Assembly: GCA_945643635.1 (NCBI GenBank)
Contig: CALZFC010000298.1
Span: 490,001 to 554,000 of the forward strand
DNA from: Allodiplogaster sudhausi
Taxonomy: Eukaryota > Nematoda > Chromadorea > Rhabditida > Diplogasteridae
Reading direction: 5' to 3'
DNA: 64,000 nucleotides
The first letter of the stretch is position 1. Every line of letters starts with the position of its first letter. This document shows positions 49,004-59,413 of the stretch, piece by piece. The position numbers and the translations under genes are program-made. The notes beneath the pieces are model-generated. The model saw nothing but the letters and a program-made list of their open reading frames with translations. It ran no database searches and was not told the origin of the DNA.

Positions 49004-50730
49004 AGTATGTACAGAGGGATAGGCACAGAGAGTCCATTTAAAGCGAGAGTTAGAGCGAAAGCCAGAGATCGAGATCAAGCCCATTAGTGGTAGTTTTAAG
49101 AGATCAATAGTTCAAGTCAAAAGATAAGGAAGAGAGGGGAAGCACGTGTTTGTGATGAGATTCAGCTAGTCTGCCTTCATGAAGATGTGCATTTTGTGTG
49201 CGAAAATGTAAGAAAAAAGGACATACAACACGGGCCTATCGAATATGTATGCCAGGAATTATATGTTTCCAACAATGTGACTGGGAAACCCCGTGTCTTC
49301 AACACTTGAACAACATCTTATATATTGCCAATTTTCCCTAACCTTGAGGGGCCTTGTCAGCACGATGGCCGCGACGACGACGCACGTCACAAAGATGTTG
49401 CCACCTGAACATGGTACTTCTCTCTCTCTCTATCTATCCTTTTCTCTCTCTCTTTCCTTCTCTCTCTCTCTCTCTTTCACTCTCACTACCTATTTCCATT
49501 CTCTATCCACTCTATTTCTCTCACTGATTCTCTTCTTTCTCCCCCCCCCGCACTCCCCTACTTCTCTATCTTTCTCTCCCTCTCTCTCTTTTCCTCTCTT
49601 CTTTCTCCTCACTCTCTCTCTTACCAATAAGTTCTCCGAGTGCGAGATCTGCCTTAGGCTGTGGCGTACTCAAGACGGAGGCGATGGAAGAGAAGATGTC
49701 GGGAGCCCCGTTCCCGAATGCGACAAACGTCACGCCCTATCAAATCAATCAATTTTTATCTATAATGGTCTTCGATTAACTGTTTATTTTCTTTTCCACC
49801 ATCTATCTCTCTCCCCTTCAGTCTATCCTTCCCTCTCTCTCTCCTTCTCTATCTCTCTCTCTCGCTCTCTCTCTCTCTCTATCCTTCTCTCTCGCTCTCT
49901 CTCTCTCTCTATTCTTCTCTCTCGATCTCTCTAACCGCTAAACTCTCGCTGATTCTTAGCTGGGCGACGAGAACAGCGACATTCGGCGAGAAGAAGTCGT
50001 CGGCAGAGATGGAGAGGGCGACGAAGAGAAGCAGCATCCAGAGCACTCCGATCACGACGAGTACCCACTGCACACACTTAGTCATGGGGAATTACAGCAA
50101 GCAACAAAGAAACCATCAACCTTAATACACTTCCACTCACAGTTGTCTCAAATCTGTTTTTAAGCCTTAAAAGAGATCACAAGGAAAAAACTCCTGCGAC
50201 GAAATACCTGACAGATAGGTAAAAAGTACATACGGTGTAAACAATCCACAGAAATGGTGATACTGCCCTTCGCACTCGCTCCACAGAAACTTGTGGTTAC
50301 ACAATTGGCTATGGAGCGGACATGTTAAGAAAAACCCCCACCAATGTTTGTTGCGCACACTTGTTGAATGTTGTTGGCCAATTGCGGTTGTTTACCCAGC
50401 GGCCACGATATGGCTCCGTCTTTTTTTTAATGTGTGGAAGTTCAAATATTCGCTATTGACTGAGAGTTCAAAGTACGTGAGAATATTGTTTTCACGGAGC
50501 AAAGGTATTTTTGTGACTTCGGTACACTTGCAATTGAAGTTTCTCCTTCTTTTTGGATATACCCATTTATTTTTGCAATTATTCGCTTGCCTTGATATCT
50601 GGGTTGGCGGAGCAAGCAATAAACTCCGTCCACTCCATGTATCCACCACCCGCGCAGGAATCCGTCGAGGACACGTAGTCGCATTGCTCTGATAATGAGA
50701 GGATGTTTAGATTGAGAGAAAGAGAGGGAG

Positions 50731-50768
<38 letters not shown>

Positions 50769-52442
50769 AGAGAAAGAGAAAAGAGAGAGGGAGAGAGAGA
50801 GAAGGAGAGAGAGGGAGAGAGAGAGGGAGAGAGAGAAGGAGAGAGAGGGAAAAGGAGAGAGAGGGAGGGAGTCAGAAAAGGAGAGAGAGGGAGGGAGAGA
50901 AAGAAAGAGAGAGGGAGGGAGGGAGAGAGAGGAAGCGAGAAATCCGCTCTCCCATGCACATGCATACGTACATACATATGTACATATGACTGTTGATCAC
51001 CTAATCTTCAGCCGCTTATTGTTAGACACTTTTCTTGTTACTCGAGAGACGTTGATTAATCGCCTATAATATTTATTGTCTTCTGCGACATGAAGTAGTA
51101 GTAATAATAGTAATATTTGGATGTTCACTGGATCTTGGGTGGAGTGTGGGGGAGGCATTTTAGGATCAGGGTAAGAGAAAGGCATTGTTGTCTACAGAAT
51201 TCAGGCTTCTGCAGAAATAGACAGAAGAGAAAGAAGCAGTGAGAGAGAGAGGAACAGAGATGAAGAGAGAGGAAGAAAGAGGGAGAAGAGGGAGAGAGGG
51301 AAAGAAGCGGAGGGTGAAAACCGAATCAGTGTTCCGCTCATGATCTGATCAAATCATGCGATGAGGGGATTAATTGGCAAAAAGATGCGTCAGCTGCAGC
51401 TCGGTGTTGGCAGAGAGTTTAAGCAGATCAGACGTCATTTTGTAATCTGCACCGCTGTTGGCACACCATAATTCACTTTAATGTGCCATAACTCTTGCCA
51501 ATCGCATTTCAAAGCGTTGAGTGCATGGCAAACAGCTACGAATCTTCTGGCAGTGCGGGTACGGTGATGTCTTTCGAATGATAGCTGCGGATGGAAAAGA
51601 AATGCAAACATGATTCTGGTAGCAGTAGAAAAACAGGACAGTTAAAGTTGGACTGTACAAGGCAAATATAAGTGTGAGATATAAGTGTATCTTTCATTTC
51701 GATATAGGCGTTGTTATGTGACGCCTATATCGAAATGAAATATAGAGATACATACATAGACTGCCTATTGTCAGACGTCCTAAAAAAAAAGTACTTCGTG
51801 CTGAATTTACACAAGAGGATTAGCGGAGATGGCGATATTATGAAAGCGATAAGAGGGGAGATAAAACAGTTAATTAGAAATAATCTTTATAATTTTGCTG
51901 GATCTATTGTTACTAGTCATGAGTGAACACAGGAGTTGCGTAAGTGACAGGAACATTTGACAAGACAGTCGTGAGATGTGGAGACTCTGGGAACCATTTC
52001 ATTTTTTTGTCGTAGCTGCTGATGTCGGCAGGACAATTTTGTGAATTATATTTGATGACCTGTCCTGCTGCGTTCAAAAGAGCACTTCAAAGGAAGCAAA
52101 TTGTAAGAATGACATATGTATGTAAGTAGATAGAGAGAGAGAGAAAAAGAGAAAGAGCGTGAAAGAGAGAATGAGAGCGAGAGTGAGAGAAGAATGACAG
52201 AAAATTAGAAGAGGAAAGGGAAGGGAAGTACCTTGAAGAGTGCCATTGCTGGGTGGCTGGCAGAGTTCACTGCCGCCGTTGCCGTCCTCCGCGGCGACCA
52301 TCAATGATGTCCTTGTTCTTCTCTGCGACGGCGTCACGACGGCGAATAAGCCCGGCTGCTCAAATGTGCTGCTGCTCGGGTCGTGCGAGACACTCGCCAA
52401 ATTGGCCACGAGCCATAGCAGAATCCGCACTCCGGCAGCCAT
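42862..52442 (-). CDS. CCX/NCLX-type sodium (or cation)/calcium exchanger
   Basis: Read on the minus strand. Exon 1 (52442-52234) encodes a hydrophobic signal-like start, MAAGVRILLWLVANLASVS. Then follow 50693-50595 (EQCDYVSSTDSCAGGGYMEW, the conserved luminal Cys motif of CCX proteins); 50065-49962 (WVLVVIGVLWMLLLFVALSI); 49737-49625 with the alpha-1 repeat GVTFVAFGNGAPDIFSSIAS; 49405-49345; 48890-48808; 46597-46432 (long basic cytosolic loop); 46000-45770 (loop); 45560-45480; 44870-44750; about 44648-44528 (MPVQIALKLTIPLAEAPWSK); 44067-43944; 43860-43793; 43625-43577; 43442-43320 with the alpha-2 repeat VLGLTIVAWANSIGDMVTDI, then RQGYPRMAMAAAIGGPLY; and the final exons, ending LQQSGVTKF. 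GNGAPD and GNSIGD-type alpha repeats form the ion-binding site; here alpha-2 reads ANSIGD. The family includes SLC8B1 and nematode ncx-6 to ncx-10. Several introns hold mobile elements. Confidence 0.9.
43069..43177. repeat. Shared intronic repeat, copy 1
   Basis: About 108 bp, beginning TCTCATCACGAAGTTT and ending near GAGTTTCAACAG, nearly identical (around 95% by eye) to 44082-44189. It makes up most of a 159-nt intron (43048-43206, minus strand) of the exchanger gene, and its end lies about 20 nt from the 3' splice site. Confidence 0.9.
44082..44189. repeat. Shared intronic repeat, copy 2
   Basis: Second copy of the 108-bp repeat, in the same orientation and again about 14 nt from the 3' splice site of another intron (44068-44527) of the same gene. 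The short GCCGGC next to the splice site is also shared. Confidence 0.9.
44411..44413. mobile_element. Possible end of a TA-target transposon
   Basis: On the minus strand the sequence from 44411 reads TA followed by CAGTGCCTCTCAACAACC, resembling a Tc1/mariner-type terminus and the CAGTACCGC ends elsewhere in the window. No matching inverted end was found, so the element would be truncated or has diverged. Confidence 0.3.
47631..48329. mobile_element. Foldback element in an exchanger intron
   Basis: Left end GCCGCGCATTCAATCTG pairs with right end CAGATTAAATGCGCGGC. Arms of about 250-300 bp are imperfect inverses, including AAAAAAGACGTCGCCGGTCG (left, near 47780) and its complement near 48005, folding around a centre near 47895. 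No clear target duplication was identified, and no protein is encoded. Confidence 0.75.
49420..49622. repeat. CT tract next to an exchanger splice donor
   Basis: Plus-strand CT-rich sequence is GA-rich on the sense strand. It starts directly at the donor after GELIG (GTAAGAGAGAGAG). Confidence 0.8.
50708..50935. repeat. GA tract upstream of an exchanger acceptor
   Basis: Plus-strand GA-rich run, CT on the sense strand, ending close to the 3' splice site of the exon starting EQCDYVSS. Confidence 0.85.
51692..51740. repeat. Hairpin, 20-bp perfect arms
   Basis: TTTCATTTCGATATAGGCGT (51692-51711) and ACGCCTATATCGAAATGAAA (51721-51740) are exact inverses around a 9-nt loop. A GTATC/GATAC pair extends the stem after a small bulge. 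It is in the first intron of the exchanger. It could be a small foldback element remnant or a structured RNA. Confidence 0.75.
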
Positions 52443-53344
52443 TATACTTCCTCTCCCTCTGACAAGAGGATCCCTCTTCTTCTCGCGTCGTCGACGTCGA
52501 GTTGCGAATTCGGCTTGAAGTTCAGTGGACAGGACAAATTTGCCCTAATGCATACATAAATATACAAAACACTGTCAAAAGTACAGAAATGGCAGCGAAT
52601 GGGGGAACAGTACATGGTTTAAAAAACACTAAAGAGTGCTTGTTGAGCGGAAAAGAATGAAAGAAAATCATAGCAGGCTCTTCTCTGCTGCGTGGGTCGC
52701 CTAATAAGCGGACTCAAAACCACAAATATTCCGGAATAGGGAGGGGATGGAGGGAGGCAAGAGAGAAAGAGAAAGAAAGAAGCAGAAGGAGACAAGAGAG
52801 AGCAAGAGAAAGAAAGAAGCAGAAGCAGCCCCTCTAAACCTCTCCCCTTGCACTCATGGATACTTCTGCCGCTTCTTCGTTATCATTGCCAAGCGGCACC
52901 TCATGCCTGTCTTCCAGTCCTGCTTTGCACTCCTTTCTCTCTCTCTCTCTTCTCTAGCAGAAGGCGATCCCCTTGGTGTCACGCTTCTAATACCACAATT
53001 TTTTTTTAAACCTACTGCTGCTGCTGCTGCTGCTGCTCTCTCTCTCTCTCTCTCTCTCTCCTCTCTCTTGTTCTTCCTCTTCCCACCCACTTTCTCTCAT
53101 ATCATCGTTCTCTCTTGCTTTCGTCGGCCCATGTCTCCTCGCTTGATCATCGAGAAATTGACTTCTGCAATGGTATACACTGAACCCACGTACGGGCGAG
53201 AAGTTCAAAGGAAACCTCCTCTCGCCTACTCTTTTTGCACTCTGCACGCTGGCAAGTTTTCCTTCGCCCCACCCCTCCTTTATCTGCCTTTCTTCCTCAC
53301 TCTCGACTACTCTCCCTATCTCTCTCTCTCACTTTCTGTCTTTG

Positions 53345-53379
<35 letters not shown>

Positions 53380-53386
53380 TTGCTTA

Positions 53387-53435
<49 letters not shown>

Positions 53436-53600
53436 GTCTTTCCTTATATCTCTCTCCCCCTCTCCTGATCATGCCCTCGTCATCTTGCCATTCTTTGGTG
53501 AACCAATGTATGTTTGTGGGGCGAGCGGAGCAAGGAACTGTTAGATAGCGGCTGAAAGAATGACGCAGATTCTACGGACCGTATGATAACCTCTTGAGTT

Positions 53601-53633
<33 letters not shown>

Positions 53634-54726
53634 ATCTCTCTCTTCTCATCCTACTTCGCTGTATTCTCTCACTTATTGCTCTATTTATCTGCAAAATGCA
53701 TTTCTATCTTCATTCTTCTGATTCTCTGTGTTACCCGCTTTCTTCTCTCCCCCCCCCCCAAGGCGACATGAACTTTAGGACTGTGAAAGAATCCAGTCTG
53801 AAAATGTATGATTCCTACTCGTTCTGATAGGATTGCTTATAATAGCTGTGCTCCTTTAAAAACTACAAATGCTGGAAAGAAAAGTTAAATGCATTTCAGA
53901 TGCTCATATTTATACAATCAAAGCACAATGGTTAATAGAAAGAGGTGAAGCCGGTTGTATTTAGTGTTTGTTTTGGCGTATATAACTGTTAATTCATAGT
54001 GGTAATTGGGTAATAAACTAATTACACCCTCATTATTTTATCTTCAACGGAAAATTTTTGAATCTGACAAGTCACTGTAATGTTGTCACATCTTAAAACT
54101 GATGTATGAATCTGTCCCCACCAGAGTTTAAAATATACATTCATTGACGTATATTTATAGCTTGCGGCCATGCACTTGTGGAATGGAGAACACTTCTCTG
54201 ATAAGGTCCCTTGTAAACATCACCTGGAGTCCCCACACACCCAGACAGTTCTTCTTTCGCCTTCTGTTAGTATCCTGTATTTTATACTTTTCTTTCTTCT
54301 CTACTCGTCCTCTAATTCATTCCTTCCTTCTCTGCTTCTCTTTCTCTCCCTCTTTATTCCATCTCGGCCCTTCCCTCACTCTTCTTTCTCTGCTTCTCTT
54401 TCTCTCTTTCTCTCCCTCTTTATTCCCTCTCGTCCTTTCCCTCACCTTTCTTCTCGCTCCCTTTAGCTAACTCTTCACTATGACAACGGCAATGGCACTC
54501 ACGATGCAAAAGAAATAAAGTTGAAATGCCATAAGCTGAAAATGACAAAATTAATGTCATCTGATAGTTATTAATGCTCAAACTTATTAACATATTTTTT
54601 CTGTCAGAATATATTTTATTAAATGTTCATGCTTCTGTGTATTAAGTTCAATTTTTTTTTACTTTTTAATCACATTCATATATATGTTACACTTAATGTT
54701 GGACCACATTTATTTGGTAACTAATT
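52443..54726. repeat. Intergenic, CT-rich tracts
   Basis: This is the upstream region of the exchanger gene. It contains CT/GA tracts at 52745-52815, 52935-52960, 53035-53075, 53310-53440, 53600-53645 and 54330-54450, a (CTG)n run near 53018, and AT-rich unique sequence. Ser/Leu-rich frames are repeat translations. No gene is recognised. Confidence 0.7.
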
Positions 54727-54786
54727 GTGTTTTCTGCGTTGCTCATGCGATTAATTCAAGCCTGTTTGAACGCGCTTTTTGATTTC

Positions 54787-55128
54787 AGAGGGCCAGCCAA
54801 TCATCGGGAGATAAGAAAGGGGCGGGGACGCCTACCTACGCAGGAGAGGGCTCTTGACGGGATTACGAGGATTAGCGATAAGCAGAGGTTTTCGTTTCTT
54901 TATTCAATCAAGGAATGCTCAAAGGATGGCGAAGACAAGGAGCTTAAGATGGTAGATCCGCGAGCAACACTTAAAATAGGGAACTATTACCGTATTCCCA
55001 ACATGCAGGAAAGTATTAAAAGAATCAGAAGAACTATTTTATTTGTCGAATTAAAAAAGAGTTGCAAACTTTCTGAAAAAGGGCAGTTGAACAACATTGG
55101 ACACAACTACATATTTGTGCAAGAGTAG
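54787..55128 (+). other. Possible 5' coding sequence of the anoctamin gene
   Basis: A frame after TTTGATTTCAG encodes RGPANHREIRKGRGRLPTQE and continues open through IKECSKDGEDKELKMVDPRA to a stop at 55126. It could be one or more anoctamin N-terminal exons or a separate small gene. I recognise no domain; its only support is its position just upstream of the anoctamin exons. Confidence 0.25.
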
Positions 55129-55260
55129 GGCCTTAGTAGGTTATGCAAGAGTAGGTTTTTTTTATTTCAACTTCTCATGAGTAAAGCTTTAAAAAATGTT
55201 TACGTCGGGTTGTTCCCAAATTTTACTCTGAATTTATAAAGATTTTTTTTTATGATTTAG

Positions 55261-57648
55261 AGAATCGCCGTGCCTGGTCAAGAATGCAGATATCCGCGGC
55301 GAACGAGATCGAGTATCCCTACTACCCGTTCCGGCTCAAGGTCGACTACGTCCTTGTGTCGCGCGTCGACCACTCCGCCATGCAGCAGCACCGGGCAGCA
55401 TTCGAGCGGGTGCGGCAAGCGGTGTCTTGGCTTCTTGCTATCAGACATTTCATGTATGGATGCATATATCGCGATAGTCCAACCCAAATATGCGATATTC
55501 GAACTCGTCGCAATCCGCTGCTACTCTGCTCTGATCACTTTAGCTCGAGACCTCTATCGGTTTCAAACAGAGCTCTAAAATATGTGGAAGCACATTAAAC
55601 ACACAAATATATAGATACATACATATGACGCGATTTGCGATAGAATCAAAATGGCCGGGGACCCGGCAAAATTATATTTCACTCAAAAGCTGTTCATAGG
55701 TACTTTAAAACACGGCGAAGCAACTGGAATGTGTCCGGGAGTCTAAAACCGCCATTTCGGCGAGCTGTGCGAGATTGAAAATTCGAGGGCTCGGTGAGCC
55801 TTGCCGAGATGACCGCACATTTGCGTTCGCAGTTTCGCGCACAATAAGACAATAATTATAAAGTTTTTGTCATAAATAGACAAGATATTGTTTTAAAAAG
55901 CTGACTAATTACAATTGGAAATTTTCACTATTAGAGTCTCAGGGGCCTCTAGACTTTGGAGAAGCGTCGTTTGCTTAAAGGAAGTATCCGACGAAAAAAT
56001 AACTTCTTCTTTTATATTCCAATATGATCAAGTCTGGCCTAAAAGATCGATTAGAGGTGATCCCGCTTTACGAAAGTCAGTATTTAGCCAGAAATTTGCA
56101 TTTGTTCTTTGGAATACGGTAGAAAACGTCTCTGTCGATGCACCCGGTGTATGCTCAAATCCAAGCAAGGAGAGCCAACGGGTGGGAAGAAGAGGAAGTC
56201 TCTGACCGCCTTGCCCACTTAGCACCCCATTTTCACCAAGGGATGAGAGATACAGACGTTAGAGAAAAGCGAGACAATGAAAGAAGTCGAGAGAGGTTAG
56301 AGACAAATACGTTTCATATTTGAAATTTTGTAGCGAGTGCTCAAAAAAGGCTCATCCAGTTGGGAGTTTAGCACAGTTTGAAACGTAATTTAATTAGATA
56401 CGGTATTCTTTCGTCGGATACTTCCTTTAAATGGCATTTTGTCGCGGGTTTTCTATCTTAAGTGGTAGAGCTGAAAATTATCTTTCTAATGAGCTATACA
56501 TAGATTTGTACATAAATGTCTGAGTTGATAATACAAGATGAGAATTAGTGGGGATCATCGAATCTGCTTTTCAGGCAGCCCGCAAGGAGGGTCTCATCTT
56601 GAACAACGAGGTGGTCGAGAGCTTTCAATTCACTCTCATTTCCACTCCTTTTCATCGTCTCTGCAGGGAAGCCGAGCGTACCGTCCTATATTTTCCACTC
56701 AAGAATGTCTGCTTTTTGGTTTTATAGGAGGGCGATCACCTGATAATTACGTGAGATTTCAAATTGCCGCGGCCTTTCGCATTCAAATTCGCGCGTGTTA
56801 TTTTCACGCACCAATTTTTCTCAACCTGCGAAGTGCAAGCGAGAATGAGAGTGCTCGCTCCCAGGGTCAATGCGGCAATTTGAAATTGATAATCGTATCT
56901 AAGACTATTTTGTCTGCCAAGCTAGAAAGTATTTGACTGAAAAAGCCAGTAATTCTCATCTTGTATATATTGATGCCCAATATTTAAGATATATGATATG
57001 TCTGATCTATGACGAAAGAACAACAGAAAAGAAAGGAGATTACAAAAACTATTCGTATTTTCCGTTGTTGTTTAACTGAAACTACTTTCAGTGCATGGTT
57101 GAGCACGCGGGGGTCGACTGCTTCACGCGCTTCACCAACTCCCTTCTGACGACTGATAAAGGTGATCTTTTTGCTATTCATCCAAAGCAATCTTCTCCAG
57201 TAATACACACATAGCCGCGCACATATATATTGGCTCTATTCTAGTGTAGCGGTCCCATGGAATTATAGACGTCCGATATAATTTTAGGAGACCGATCAAA
57301 TTTCCGACCTTGCACTGTCGTAAAAATAAAGGACTTTCATGTTAAAAGAAAGAATTTTTCTTTGGGACGCCTTTATTTCCTACGGGACGCCTATAAATGC
57401 ATCGGTCGGACGCCTAAAATTATTCGGGTCACTTATGGAACGCCTTTATTTACAATGGGACGCCTAAACTAGAATAAAGCCCATATATTGCTGAATGCCG
57501 TTGAATTTTGAAATGATTGCCAATATCTTGCTATTAAGTGAGTGACATTTCCGTGCCCTTCCAATTCCGCTTCGCCGAGTCGTTTCTGCACTTTGAGGAC
57601 GACAGAAGATTCTTCTCTTCCGCTCAACGTTCGCTTCTCACGCATCAG
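55261..57648 (+). CDS. Anoctamin (TMEM16) N-terminal region, partial
   Basis: Four phase-consistent exons. 55261-55421 gives FRLKVDYVLVSRVDHSAMQQ, then HRAAFERVRQA, like the 'DYVLxY...R..FE' opening of the anoctamin dimerisation domain. 56575-56610 gives AARKEGLILNNE, the following 'R..GL.L' stretch. 57092-57161 gives CMVEHAGVDCFTRFTNSLLT. 57539-57648 gives ISVPFQFRFAESFLHFEDDR, then RFFSSAQRSLLTHQ, which matches the 'F..FL..D...FFSPATRSRIV' end of the domain. Anoctamins are calcium-activated chloride channels or lipid scramblases. The ten-helix channel domain is not in the window, so the gene would continue to the right or is broken. The start codon is not identified. The intron between the first two exons holds a TTAA-flanked MITE. 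Confidence 0.6.
55979..56426. mobile_element. MITE flanked by TTAA in an anoctamin intron
   Basis: It begins AGGAAGTATCCGACGAAA and ends TTTCGTCGGATACTTCCT, flanked by TTAA at 55975-55978 and 56427-56430. The inverted termini are about 23 bp and the element is 448 bp. TTAA duplications point to piggyBac-type mobilisation, like the larger element in TAF7, though the termini differ in sequence. Confidence 0.85.
57231..57482. mobile_element. Small inverted-repeat element with GGGACGCC motifs
   Basis: Ends read GGCTCTATTCTAGTGTAG at the left and CTAAACTAGAATAAAGCC at the right, an imperfect inverse. Inside, GGGACGCCT or GGACGCCT recurs about five times near 57366, 57380, 57408 and 57459. It lies in an anoctamin intron. 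No target duplication was clear. Confidence 0.5.
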
Positions 57649-57952
57649 GTAATCCAATGCTTTTCTGATGAGCTGCATTAAAGGATGTCTCCGGCGAATG
57701 TTTGACCAAACAAATTCAAAATAGGCATTTGACCCATGAAGTGTCCCGTGCAGAATAACCTTTAGCTGCCACTGGCTGCAGTATGCCTAGTTCTCTACCC
57801 GTCACGCCGGAGCTTTGGTGGGCCCGGTAGTGAGAGTGCCAATTCTGTTTCGGAAATCTCGCACCATGACAGTCGCGCATCGGAACAAACAGCAGCTCTT
57901 ATTATCTGCACATACTTAGAGTTTTCAAAATTTGAAAAGTCATCATTCGCAT

Positions 57953-58021
57953 GCCTCCATGGCTCAGGGGAGCGTCGCTCTCGTAGAGCGAAGGTCGCAG
58001 GCTCGATTCCTGCAGGTGGCA
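57953..58021 (+). tRNA. tRNA-Thr(CGT)-like, degenerate copy
   Basis: It reads GCCTCCATGGCTCAGGGGAG and so on, with anticodon loop CTCGTAG (anticodon CGT), the T arm GCAGG/CCTGC and a 3' GGTGGCA end. Compared with the copy at 58100 it lacks bases in the D loop, and acceptor position 7 no longer pairs (A against A). It may be a pseudogene. Confidence 0.5.
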
Positions 58022-58099
58022 ATCTTTTGATTTCTACTGATGACATCGGAAAAGGGTGCGATTGAATAAATTTGAAATTTGAAAAGTCTCTGTTCGCAT

Positions 58100-58171
58100 G
58101 CCTCCTTGGCTCAGAGGCAGAGCGTCGCTCTCGTAAAGCGAAGGTCGCAGGTTCGATTCCTGCAGGTGGCA
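58100..58171 (+). tRNA. tRNA-Thr(CGT)
   Basis: A 72-nt cloverleaf can be drawn: acceptor GCCTCCT with AGGTGGC (one U-U mismatch), D arm GCTC...GAGC, anticodon stem TCGCT/AGCGA with loop CTCGTAA (anticodon CGT, threonine), variable AGGTC, T stem GCAGG/CCTGC with loop TTCGATT, discriminator A. No intron and no encoded CCA, as usual for eukaryotes. A T-run follows at 58176, suitable for RNA polymerase III termination. Confidence 0.8.
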
Positions 58172-58175
58172 AATT

Positions 58176-58682
58176 TTTTTTCCCTTTTTCTGATGAACGC
58201 TATAAAGATTTTGAAGAGCTGCATGGCATTCTTCGTCGCCACCTTATTGTTAGCTTAGGGGTAGACACAGCGCTGAATCTGTCCCCCTTAGCCCTACTCA
58301 AAACCCCACCAGTGCACCATGCACTGGTCATACACCAAGATGGCAGATTGCCAACCTTGGCCGTTCCTGGCAATTTGCCAAGAACGGGGCCCAGCTCGAA
58401 TTGAGCAAGCGGTTTGGAGACAAATCAGAGAACGGGTACTAACAGCATGTTTCAGCCTTATTTTTTTTTATTTAACAACGTTAAAAGTGCTTTATTCCGA
58501 ATAACAAATATATCTAATTTAACAAGTGAGTGCTGCACGCTTTTCTATTTCAAAAAGCGACTAGCACTCACAAGTTAAGCTTTAAAAATGCTTTATTCAA
58601 GTTAAAAAAAACACACATTGAATAGAACAAAAATACATCAAAAATGTAGATCCTGAAGACGACGTGCCCTCGAAGATCTCGC
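58176..58682. other. Spacer between tRNA-Thr and the RPS2-like repeats
   Basis: A short palindrome ACCAGTGCA/TGCACTGGT sits at about 58309-58329. The minus-strand read-through of the last RPS2-like exon copy stops in this stretch (near 58597). Nothing else is recognised. Confidence 0.4.
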
Positions 58683-58750
58683 TCTGGAAATAAAGACATT
58701 GTTAATCTACTCATTTCGAAACACTTTCCATGTTTCCACAGTTATGTAAC

Positions 58751-58792
<42 letters not shown>

Positions 58793-58950
58793 TTACCTGC
58801 AAGCAAGAAGGGCTGCCGCTGTCGATCGTCGAGTTGCCCGAGCCCGCGAAGACCTTGCTCTGCAGAACAAGGACATTGTTAATGTACTCTCTTCGCAACA
58901 CTTTCACTTTCAATGAGTTCACAGTAATTATCTCTCTTTCCTCTCTCTCT

Positions 58951-58989
<39 letters not shown>

Positions 58990-59169
58990 ACCTGTGAGCA
59001 AGAAGGGCTGGGCTACTCCTCTTTCTGTCGATACTCGAGTTGCCCGAGCCCGCGAACGTCTTGCTCTGGAAATAAAGGCATTGTTAATGAACTCTTTTCG
59101 AAAAACGTTCAATGAGTTCACAGTTATGCTTCTCTCTCTTCCTCTCTCTCTCTCTCTCTTTCCTCTCTC

Positions 59170-59206
<37 letters not shown>

Positions 59207-59277
59207 ACCTGCGAGCAAGAAGGGCAGCACATCCTTCTGTCGATCCTCGAGTTGCGCGAGCCCGCGAACGTCTCGCT
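58683..59277 (-). repeat. Tandem decayed copies of an RPS2 exon with its intron
   Basis: Below the last good RPS2 exon (59495-59414) there are four further exon-like units on the minus strand: 59277-59209, 59065-58992, 58859-58797 and from 58683. Each starts after TTCCAG or TGCAG with AGC(A/G)AG and continues TTCGCGGGCTCG. The first three end CTTGCTCGCAG or similar followed by a GTAAGT, GTAAAC or GTAAAG donor and a GA run (sense strand). The fourth runs into AT-rich sequence instead. Spacing is about 205-220 bp. Aligned to the RPS2 exon (KAFVAIGDHNGLIGS), they read like TFAGSGNSSID. Copy two is out of frame, so this is probably decaying sequence, but the splice sites have survived. Confidence 0.75.
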
Positions 59278-59351
59278 CTGGAAATAAAATCACTGTTATT
59301 CTACACTTTTCGAAATACTATCAATGATTTCAAAGTTATCTAACTCACTCA

Positions 59352-59384
<33 letters not shown>

Positions 59385-59413
59385 ACTCTTTGTCTCTCTC
59401 ACTCTTTCCTTAC

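Noticed and set aside
56530..56970. Inverted ATACAAGATGAGAATTA / TAATTCTCATCTTGTAT pair as transposon ends
   Set aside because: The interval contains a well-supported anoctamin exon and no target duplication is clear; likely coincidence or an unrelated hairpin.
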